Source: Deltaproteobacteria bacterium
GTDB taxonomy: Bacteria > Desulfobacterota > Desulfobacteria > Desulfobacterales > UBA11574
Direction of reading: 5' to 3'
DNA length: 5,664 nucleotides
Assembly (NCBI GenBank): GCA_019313025.1
Contig: JAFDCA010000051.1
Coordinates: 1-5,664 of the forward strand
In this document: piece after piece, positions 1 to 4,706 of the stretch
Layout: each line of letters opens with the position of its first letter
Position numbering within the stretch: position 1 is the stretch's first letter
Translations under genes and position numbers: made by a program
Notes under the pieces: model-generated
Seen by the model: the letters and a program-made list of their open reading frames with translations, nothing else
The model's database searches: none
What the model was told of the DNA's origin: nothing

Positions 1-1
1 C

Positions 2-85
2 TTTTTCCGTGGCATCATTAATTACATGATTTGTATTTTTTTGGGCGGTTTAATCGCGATTATTGTTGCAGGTTATCATTTTTAG
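2..85 (+). CDS. C-terminal fragment of a membrane protein (5' end outside window)
   Basis: The reading frame is open from the window edge to a TAG at 83-85 and encodes 27 residues. They are mostly hydrophobic: after a short FFRGIINY stretch comes MICIFLGGLIAIIVAGYHF, which looks like one transmembrane helix ending almost at the C-terminus. The frame is read from position 2; the start and most of the protein lie upstream. It stops only 6 bases before the next start codon, so the two genes are probably co-transcribed. No family can be named from so little sequence. The coding call rests on the hydrophobic composition and the tight spacing, and a chance open frame is not excluded. Confidence 0.5.
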   Translation, partial: FFRGIINYMICIFLGGLIAIIVAGYHF

Positions 86-91
86 AAACGC

Positions 92-376
92 ATGAAAATG
101 GAAGGAAAATCCCTTCGAGAAATACTTAACACGTATCGGCACAGCGGAAGAAGCGTTGAGATCAGTTTTCTTGGGGGACTTGCATCATTAAAAATCGGCG
201 GCGAACATCATAACCCAACTGCCCTGAATAGTAACTCATCAAGCCAAATCAAACAACTCGAAGACCCTAAGTCTATTCGCTATAAAGAGTTTTCAGAACT
301 TGTCCGGATGCTTGAGAACAACCTTATTACCCTTGAAGAATATAACAAATTCAAGGAACAGATTTTCAAATCCTAA
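92..376 (+). CDS. Small protein with C-terminal SHOCT-like motif
   Basis: This is a 94-residue protein with no signal peptide or membrane segment. Residues 66-92 (KEFSELVRMLENNLITLEEYNKFKEQIF) have the spacing of a SHOCT domain: an amphipathic helix, a short turn with the 'LIT' signature, then EEY/F and a second helix. SHOCT motifs are short modules usually at the C-terminus of bacterial proteins, often small or membrane-linked, and are thought to mediate oligomerisation or partner binding. The N-terminal 45 residues include a glycine-containing stretch around 27-38 that I do not recognise. Residues 39-60 are polar and Ser/Asn-rich, resembling a linker. There is no clear Shine-Dalgarno sequence before ATG 92; ATG 98 in the same frame is an alternative. 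The close membrane-protein tail upstream suggests a functional pair, but that is inference. Confidence 0.72.
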   Translation: MKMEGKSLREILNTYRHSGRSVEISFLGGLASLKIGGEHHNPTALNSNSSSQIKQLEDPKSIRYKEFSELVRMLENNLITLEEYNKFKEQIFKS

Positions 377-434
377 CGCAGAAATACCATAGGCAATATA
401 TATTAACCCATCCATCTCAGCATTTTTTTAACGG

Positions 435-440
435 AAAGGA
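435..440 (+). promoter_or_regulatory. Ribosome binding site of ddl
   Basis: AAAGGA lies 6 bases before ATG 447, within a purine-rich run GGAAAGGAAA. It supports that ATG as the ddl start, which also gives the normal Ddl N-terminus (a beta strand leading into the SGG.SSERE motif). Confidence 0.6.
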
Positions 441-446
441 AACCTC

Positions 447-1391
447 ATGAAAAAACTAACTATTGCTCTTTTATCCGGAGGGATATCCTCCGAGCGTGAA
501 GTTTCTATCTCAAGTGGAAACCAGGTTTATGAAGCCCTGGACCACAATAAGTATGATATCCTTCGGTATGATCCAAAAACCGACCTTCCACAATTGGTCA
601 AGGATGCATCCAAAATCGATGCCGCATTGATCATTCTCCATGGCCCCTTTGGCGAAGACGGTACGGTTCAGGGATTACTCGATCTTCTCGATATTCCTTA
701 TCAAGGATCGGGGGTGCTCGGAAGTGCGCTTGGCATGAATAAGCTGGCTTCCAAACACCTTTACGAAAAATCCGGGTTATTGGTTCCACCTTATGTTGTG
801 ATGGGGGAAAACGACGCTTTAGATGTGGATGAGTGTGTCCAACGACTGGGGATGCCCCTGGTTGTTAAGCCGGTCGGCAGCGGATCGAGTGTTGGTATCT
901 CTATCGTAAAATCAAGAGATTCGTTCAAAAAAGCGGTCGATAAGGCTTTTGAACAAGATTCTATGGTGTTGATAGAGGCACATATCAGCGGTATCGAACT
1001 CACCGGTGGCGTTATCGGTAATAATCAATTGGAGGCATTGCCCATTGTTGAAATTATCCCCAATGAATCCTTTGATTTTTTCGATTACGAAGCCAAATAT
1101 ACCGCAGGTGCCACAAATGAAATTTGTCCGGCCCGAATTAATGACGTGATGACCCAAAAAGCACAAGAAACAGCCAAAACAGCGCATAAGGCTCTGTTTT
1201 GTAAGGGATACAGCCGGACCGATATGATTCTTAAAGATCAGGATATTTATGTTCTTGAGACCAACACCATCCCCGGCATGACGGCCACCAGCCTATTGCC
1301 GCTTGCTGCCGGAGAAGCGGGTATTCCTTTCAGCCGGCTTTTGGATCGTTTGATTGAACTGAGCATCGAAGGACACAAGGTCAACAGGTGA
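447..1391 (+). CDS. ddl: D-alanine--D-alanine ligase
   Basis: This cytoplasmic ATP-grasp enzyme joins two D-alanines using ATP, giving the dipeptide added to the peptidoglycan stem peptide by MurF. At 314 residues it has the usual length of short DdlB-type ligases. Visible motifs are GGISSEREVS (11-20, with Glu16 matching DdlB Glu15), LHGPFGEDG (64-72), the lysine and glycine-rich ATP loop KPVGSGSSVG (141-150), YEAKY (214-218), CPARI (227-231), RTD (257-259) and the metal-binding ETN (271-273) followed by PGMT. By the family alignment as I recall it, the catalytic Glu/Ser/Tyr set is Glu16, Ser148 and Tyr218. The Tyr fits a D-Ala-D-Ala rather than a VanA-type D-Ala-D-Lac ligase. It is the first gene of the packed cluster after a 70-base gap. 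No truncation or missing residue is seen. The identity is secure. Confidence 0.97.
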   Translation: MKKLTIALLSGGISSEREVSISSGNQVYEALDHNKYDILRYDPKTDLPQLVKDASKIDAALIILHGPFGEDGTVQGLLDLLDIPYQGSGVLGSALGMNKLASKHLYEKSGLLVPPYVVMGENDALDVDECVQRLGMPLVVKPVGSGSSVGISIVKSRDSFKKAVDKAFEQDSMVLIEAHISGIELTGGVIGNNQLEALPIVEIIPNESFDFFDYEAKYTAGATNEICPARINDVMTQKAQETAKTAHKALFCKGYSRTDMILKDQDIYVLETNTIPGMTATSLLPLAAGEAGIPFSRLLDRLIELSIEGHKVNR

Positions 1392-1392
1392 T
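1386..1392 (+). promoter_or_regulatory. Ribosome binding site of the ATP-grasp gene, overlapping the ddl stop
   Basis: AGGTGAT matches the 3' part of the consensus complement to the 16S rRNA tail and ends 3 bases before ATG 1396. It includes the TGA stop of ddl (1389-1391), so ribosomes finishing ddl are already on the next start site. This suggests translational coupling. Confidence 0.5.
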
Positions 1393-1395
1393 TCA

Positions 1396-2166
1396 ATGAT
1401 CGTCAGAAGCAGCAGGGAGCTTAAGGAGCGGTATCACGATCTTTGTTCCGGGGATATCTTTTTGGGCATTCTGACGTATAAACACATCAAACAATCAATT
1501 CTTATCGATCTTATGGCGCGTGGGATATCCTGTTTCCCTTCTCCTCTTTCCCAGGTTCTGAATCATTCCAAAGCAACGCAGGCGGTTGTTCTAAAGGATT
1601 GGATGCTGCCCCATACAGGTGTGATAACACGACGAACAGATCTCATTGAAGCCATAAATACCTATAACAGGCTTAACATCGCTCCGGTGGTCACAAAAGA
1701 AGATCAACTGCACTGCGGTCATGGTGTGAGAAGATGGGATACCATTGAAACCCTTTACAGTTTCGTGGCTCTGACGGAAACGTCATATCCGTTTGTCATT
1801 CAGCCCTTTTTGAGTAATTTTACGGATGTTCGCGTTATTATTGCAGGAGATTATGTAGAAGCGTATGTTCGGCACAATCCCAACAATTTCAGGATGAACA
1901 TTTCCATGGGCGGAAAAAATTATCCCCATGAGATGAACACGAATTTGTTAAATTTTTGTCGAACAGCAATGGAACGCGGTCATTTTCCCTATGCGCATCT
2001 GGACATCCAAATTGCGGATGATGGGATATATTATCTTTCGGAAATTGCTCTAAACGGCGGGACAAAAGGCGCAAAGATTCGTCGTCGGGATCTGGATCAA
2101 AAGAAACAAGATGTGTTGGAGCGTCTTGCAAATGAATGTCTCGTAGACGTGAAATATCCGGGATAG
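1396..2166 (+). CDS. RimK-type ATP-grasp protein, substrate unknown
   Basis: This 256-residue cytoplasmic protein has the layout of ATP-grasp carboxylate-amine ligases of the RimK/glutathione-synthetase group. Such enzymes activate a carboxylate as an acyl-phosphate and join it to an amine. Visible elements are a pre-ATP-grasp part (1-55), a helix with SKA at 58-60 and the LPHTGV segment (71-76). The ATP-binding lysine follows in APVVTK (96-101), then a small glycine loop CGHGV (107-111). Next come VIQPFL (134-139), TDVRVIIAG (143-151), FRMNISMGG (165-173), a metal-ligand candidate Asp203 in AHLDIQI, and Glu216 in SEIALNGG (215-222). The usual E-x-N metal motif reads E-I-A here. It starts 4 bases after ddl, so its product may be linked to D-Ala-D-Ala or wall peptides, but purE and tsaC also follow, so context does not settle the substrate. 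The fold is fairly sure; the reaction is unknown. Confidence 0.85.
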   Translation: MIVRSSRELKERYHDLCSGDIFLGILTYKHIKQSILIDLMARGISCFPSPLSQVLNHSKATQAVVLKDWMLPHTGVITRRTDLIEAINTYNRLNIAPVVTKEDQLHCGHGVRRWDTIETLYSFVALTETSYPFVIQPFLSNFTDVRVIIAGDYVEAYVRHNPNNFRMNISMGGKNYPHEMNTNLLNFCRTAMERGHFPYAHLDIQIADDGIYYLSEIALNGGTKGAKIRRRDLDQKKQDVLERLANECLVDVKYPG

Positions 2167-2170
2167 GAGG
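2165..2170 (+). promoter_or_regulatory. Strong ribosome binding site setting a TTG start for purE
   Basis: AGGAGG overlaps the TAG stop of the ATP-grasp gene and ends 5 bases before TTG 2176, ideal spacing. An ATG at 2172 lies only 1 base after the SD and in another frame reads MFGKRK then stop, so it is not the gene start. The site therefore selects the TTG. Confidence 0.7.
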
Positions 2171-2175
2171 TATGT

Positions 2176-2712
2176 TTGGAAAAAGGAAATAAGGCATTAA
2201 AACAATCAGACCGGTTGCCCGAGGTTGGCATTGTCATGGGAAGCGATTCGGATTTTAATGTGATGGAAGAAACCACTTTGGTTTTAAAAAGCTTCGGGAT
2301 ACCTTATGAAATAACGGTGGCATCCGCACACCGCAGTCCTAAACGGGCGGCCAAATTTGCCGCTTCCGCCCAAAAGCGGGGCATAAAAGTGATCGTTGCA
2401 GGGGCCGGGCATGCCGCACATCTTGCAGGGAATATGGCGGCATATACGTCACTTCCCGTGATCGGCGTTCCAATAGATTCATCTTGCCTTCAGGGGCTCG
2501 ACGCACTCCTTTCCACGGTTCAAATGCCTCCCGGGGTTCCTGTGGCCACGGTATCCATTGGAAAACCGGGTGCAAAAAATGCAGGTATCCTGGCGGTACA
2601 GATACTTGCACTTACAGACCCGACGCTTTTAAAAAAGTTGGAAACCTATAAAAAGGAGCTCGCAAAACAAATTGATCAAAAAGCCAAAAAGCTTAAAGAT
2701 CATTCAAGTTGA
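2176..2712 (+). CDS. purE: N5-carboxyaminoimidazole ribonucleotide mutase (PurE class I)
   Basis: PurE moves the carboxylate of N5-CAIR to C4 of the imidazole to give CAIR, a step in de novo purine synthesis; bacterial class I enzymes are cytoplasmic octamers. The 178-residue protein shows GSDSD (22-26), SAHRSP (50-55, with the catalytic His52 matching His45 of the E. coli enzyme), GAGHAAHLAG (76-85), PVIGVPI (94-100) and VQMPPGVPVATVSIG (115-129), all typical of class I. It is slightly longer than the usual 160-170 residues, through a polar N-terminal extension of about 15 residues and a Lys-rich tail (159-175). The start is TTG 2176, chosen because a full AGGAGG lies 5 bases upstream. Its last 41 bases also encode the start of tsaC. 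No purK, which makes the N5-CAIR substrate, is seen in the window. Confidence 0.96.
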   Translation: MEKGNKALKQSDRLPEVGIVMGSDSDFNVMEETTLVLKSFGIPYEITVASAHRSPKRAAKFAASAQKRGIKVIVAGAGHAAHLAGNMAAYTSLPVIGVPIDSSCLQGLDALLSTVQMPPGVPVATVSIGKPGAKNAGILAVQILALTDPTLLKKLETYKKELAKQIDQKAKKLKDHSS

Positions 2713-3343
2713 CCCATTAAATCCCAGAGACGATCATATTGTTAAGAGCTTTCAGATCATAAAAGACGGTGGGGTCATTGTATTCCCCACACAGTACCTT
2801 TATGGACTGGGAGCAGATGCCTTGAACGTCGAAGCTGTGGACAAGGTCTTTGAAATAAAACAGCGATCTTATCATAAACCTTTACTGATCCTAATACCCC
2901 ATCGACAAGACCTTAAAAGGCTTGTTCAACATGTCTCTTCAGCAGCCGTACACATTATGAACTGTTTCTGGCCGGGTGCGGTTACCCTTGTTTTCAAGGC
3001 CAAAGACACAGTGCCGGAAAACCTTACGGCAAATACCGGAAAAGTGGGTATTCGAATGCCGCAGCACCCCGTTGCTTTAGCCCTCTCAAGGGCTGTGGGA
3101 GGTCCTCTTACCGCCACAAGTGCCAATATCACCGGTGATTCTGGGTGTTCAACGGTTTCGGATATCGATCTGCGGATTTCGGATAATGTGGATCTGATTC
3201 TTGATGCCGGACCACTCAAAGGCGGTACCGGCTCGACCGTGGTAGATGTGACCATCGATCCCCCGAAAATTTTAAGAGACGGCGCAATTCCTGCAAAGGA
3301 TATTTTTATTGCCCTTGAGGATCGTCAGGCGCGTTTGCCATAA
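2672..3343 (+). CDS. tsaC: L-threonylcarbamoyladenylate synthase (TsaC/YrdC type)
   Basis: The enzyme makes threonylcarbamoyl-AMP from threonine, bicarbonate and ATP, the first step of the universal t6A37 tRNA modification. The 223-residue protein is a single YrdC domain without the extra Sua5 C-terminal domain. Motifs are FPTQYLYGLGADA (38-50; the family usually has PTET.YGL), KQR (63-65), KPLLILI (69-75), FWPGAVTLVF (99-108), VGIRMP (125-130), PLTATSANITG (145-155), GSTVVDV (187-193) and LRDGAI (201-206). The start is TTG 2672, the only ATG, GTG or TTG in frame between the upstream stop at 2630 and the conserved part. An AGGAG at 2654-2658 lies 13 bases before it, somewhat far. The gene overlaps purE by 41 bases. 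The paralogous YciO branch of the family is a less likely alternative. Confidence 0.92.
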   Translation: MIKKPKSLKIIQVDPLNPRDDHIVKSFQIIKDGGVIVFPTQYLYGLGADALNVEAVDKVFEIKQRSYHKPLLILIPHRQDLKRLVQHVSSAAVHIMNCFWPGAVTLVFKAKDTVPENLTANTGKVGIRMPQHPVALALSRAVGGPLTATSANITGDSGCSTVSDIDLRISDNVDLILDAGPLKGGTGSTVVDVTIDPPKILRDGAIPAKDIFIALEDRQARLP

Positions 3344-3360
3344 AGTGGAATCAAAGCGAT

Positions 3361-4431
3361 ATGTTTCAGATAGATGACATCACCGACCAAGTCCTTGAGA
3401 ACTGCAATATTGCGGATGCCCAGCATGCCGGACTTTATTCCATCTGCGGTTTGGCATTGCGATTGCGGGATTTGTACAAGTGGGAAAACAGATTGGATCC
3501 ATGGATTGAAAATGATCCTTCAGAGGTCTTAAAATGGATTGGTGACAAAGAAGAATCATGGGAAAAACTGGTAGAAAAAGATTTTGGTGACATCATCCTT
3601 CTTGAGCAGCGATTCGATCCATTTGATGTCAAAGGAATCAATGCTATTTTAGAGCCTCATGGTTACATCTACGGGGGCGGATATGCCCGGAGCCTAAAAC
3701 CTTCTTTTTTTCTGGCCGCAGTTGAAGACAAGAAAGAAATAAACGGAATTACGATATTTGTTCTTGGTGAGGAGCTGGCTCGAGATCTGTTGACCACCCC
3801 TGCGCTGTCTCAGGAAAGTTGTATTTATTTTCGCAAAGAATCTGCAAAGCTTTATCTTTGGGATCAAATTTTTTATGTTAAAAAATCAGGACATTATGCA
3901 CTTAAGTTCGGATTGGAAGATTATGGACTGAAAGAACAGACTCCTGGAGAGCTACATCGCAATTTGTCAAGAATTGCCACCAATGAAGCAGATACATACA
4001 TCTATCATGAGTTGGGCGAAATGCAGGACTCGGTTTTTGACCGCAAAACATGGCAAGAAATTATTGCAGCGTTTCCCCATACCCCCATCGAGCTACTAAC
4101 GCGAACTGTTAAAGACCTTTTGGCTGACACAAGCGTTTATGGAACACTCACCCATATTATCGAAAAGCAAAAATCATCATCTCTTGCATTTTATGTGGCT
4201 TTTATAGAAAACTTTACCAAAACATTGTTTCCTCAAATAATCGAGGCTTTTAAAGACTTTACTCAGACACGAGACTGGAATGTCATCGAACAAGCAGTGG
4301 TTGAGGGATATCGTAACGCAACATCAATCGCGGAAGCGATTACTGGTATTTACCGTATTGGAAAGCAGAAGAATGATATGAAATGGGTGGAAAATGAAAT
4401 TGCGGCACAATTTTTGTCCCGCTTTATATAA
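3361..4431 (+). CDS. Uncharacterised 356-residue protein
   Basis: I cannot assign a function. It recalls the uncharacterised Sfum_1244-type proteins of sulfate-reducing bacteria, from memory and without a search. The protein is soluble-looking, with no signal peptide or membrane helix, and acidic and aromatic-rich. An N-terminal helical part (1-75) with CGLALRLRDLYKWE is followed by a mixed region holding EPHGYIYGGGYARSLKPS (98-115) and strand-like segments ITIFVLG and AKLYLWD. Next comes a mostly helical C-terminal half containing YHELGEMQD (215-223) and many amphipathic helices (230-356). The HELGE could be a metal site or chance. ATG 3361 lies 17 bases after the tsaC stop with only a weak SD-like AGTGGA at 3344-3349. 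It is the last gene of the packed cluster and is probably co-transcribed with it. Intact length and even codon use argue for a real gene. Confidence 0.88.
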   Translation: MFQIDDITDQVLENCNIADAQHAGLYSICGLALRLRDLYKWENRLDPWIENDPSEVLKWIGDKEESWEKLVEKDFGDIILLEQRFDPFDVKGINAILEPHGYIYGGGYARSLKPSFFLAAVEDKKEINGITIFVLGEELARDLLTTPALSQESCIYFRKESAKLYLWDQIFYVKKSGHYALKFGLEDYGLKEQTPGELHRNLSRIATNEADTYIYHELGEMQDSVFDRKTWQEIIAAFPHTPIELLTRTVKDLLADTSVYGTLTHIIEKQKSSSLAFYVAFIENFTKTLFPQIIEAFKDFTQTRDWNVIEQAVVEGYRNATSIAEAITGIYRIGKQKNDMKWVENEIAAQFLSRFI

Positions 4432-4544
4432 TTGTTGAGTTACTATTAAACAAATTAAATATTCGACATAAACCCTTACAATGCAAATGTTTCTTAATCC
4501 TTCTCACAAGTGCCTATTTATCCCGAATTAAACGGGGAAGTTGA

Positions 4545-4564
4545 GGTAGCGCTAACGCGCTGTC
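4545..4564 (+). repeat. Short GC-rich inverted repeat
   Basis: AGCGC and GCGCT pair around the loop TAAC. The stem extends outward by a U-G and a G-U wobble and one G-C pair, making 8 pairs. It stands out in AT-rich sequence 114 bases after the 3361-4431 gene. No T-run follows, so it is not a standard intrinsic terminator. Confidence 0.4.
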
Positions 4565-4616
4565 ATTAAAATATAATTGGTCAAATAATTCCTTAATTTT
4601 AGCTCACTTTAGACAC

Positions 4617-4637
4617 TTGAAACTTTTTCTGTTTCAA
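4617..4637 (+). repeat. Perfect 7-bp inverted repeat with T-rich loop
   Basis: TTGAAAC and GTTTCAA flank the 7-base loop TTTTTCT. It could be a weak RNA hairpin or a dyad bound by a regulator upstream of the 4707 gene. No T-tract follows the stem, so a terminator is unlikely. Chance is possible in AT-rich DNA. Confidence 0.35.
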
Positions 4638-4681
4638 TATCAAGGTTGGCATAACAGTAAAAAATGACGAGTAAGATTTGA

Positions 4682-4704
4682 ACTTCTTAGTAAAAATGAG
4701 AAGT
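4682..4704 (+). promoter_or_regulatory. Possible hairpin covering the ribosome binding region of the 4707 gene
   Basis: ACTTCTTA and TGAGAAGT pair in 8 positions (one U-G wobble) around the loop GTAAAAA. The 3' arm carries GAGAAG, the only SD-like purine run before ATG 4707, and ends 2 bases before that codon. If it forms in the mRNA it would mask the ribosome site. A control role is inference. Confidence 0.35.
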
Positions 4705-4706
4705 CG

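Larger units (their letters stand above)
4432..4706 (+). other. AT-rich intergenic stretch, no gene recognised
   Basis: No open frame of useful length and no tRNA or known RNA pattern is seen. It contains three small inverted repeats (4545-4564, 4617-4637, 4682-4704), listed separately, and an exact TATAAT at 4572-4577 that lacks a matching -35 element at 16-18 bases. A TTGGCA at 4646-4651 resembles a -35 box, but its best downstream partner, TAAGAT at 4672, is 20 bases away. The break in the otherwise tight gene packing makes a transcript end and a new promoter likely here, but I cannot place either one. Confidence 0.6.

Noticed and set aside
397..429. Promoter or terminator in the gap before ddl (TATATATT, and T7 at 423-429)
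   Set aside because: No -35 match lies at the right distance from TATATT, and no stable stem precedes the T-run. A promoter here is plausible from position only.
791..1187. Minus-strand open frames inside ddl
   Set aside because: They lie opposite strong Ddl motifs, have no recognisable domain or ribosome site, and are low-complexity or Cys-rich in the way antisense frames often are.
447..1391. Ddl as a VanA-type D-Ala-D-Lac resistance ligase
   Set aside because: The active-site Tyr218 in EAKY is kept and no VanH or VanX gene is next to it; the gene looks like a housekeeping ligase.
1889..2197. Minus-strand open frame opposite the ATP-grasp gene end
   Set aside because: It is Pro/Asp/Ser-rich with no motif, lies opposite conserved ATP-grasp segments, and is best explained as an antisense frame.
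2339..3255. Minus-strand open frames opposite purE and tsaC
   Set aside because: Both lie opposite well-conserved motifs of essential enzymes and have no features of their own.
4522..4536. CCCG/CGGG dyad as an intrinsic terminator
   Set aside because: The stem is only 4 bp with a 7-base loop and no T-run follows.
4572..4577. Exact TATAAT as a promoter for the 4707 gene
   Set aside because: No -35-like hexamer lies 16-18 bases upstream; the nearest TTGA (4541) is 25 bases away. In AT-rich DNA the hexamer alone is weak evidence.
4646..4665. Sigma-54 type promoter at TTGGCA
   Set aside because: The GG of a -24 element is present but there is no GC at the -12 position; the sequence there is AGTAAAA.
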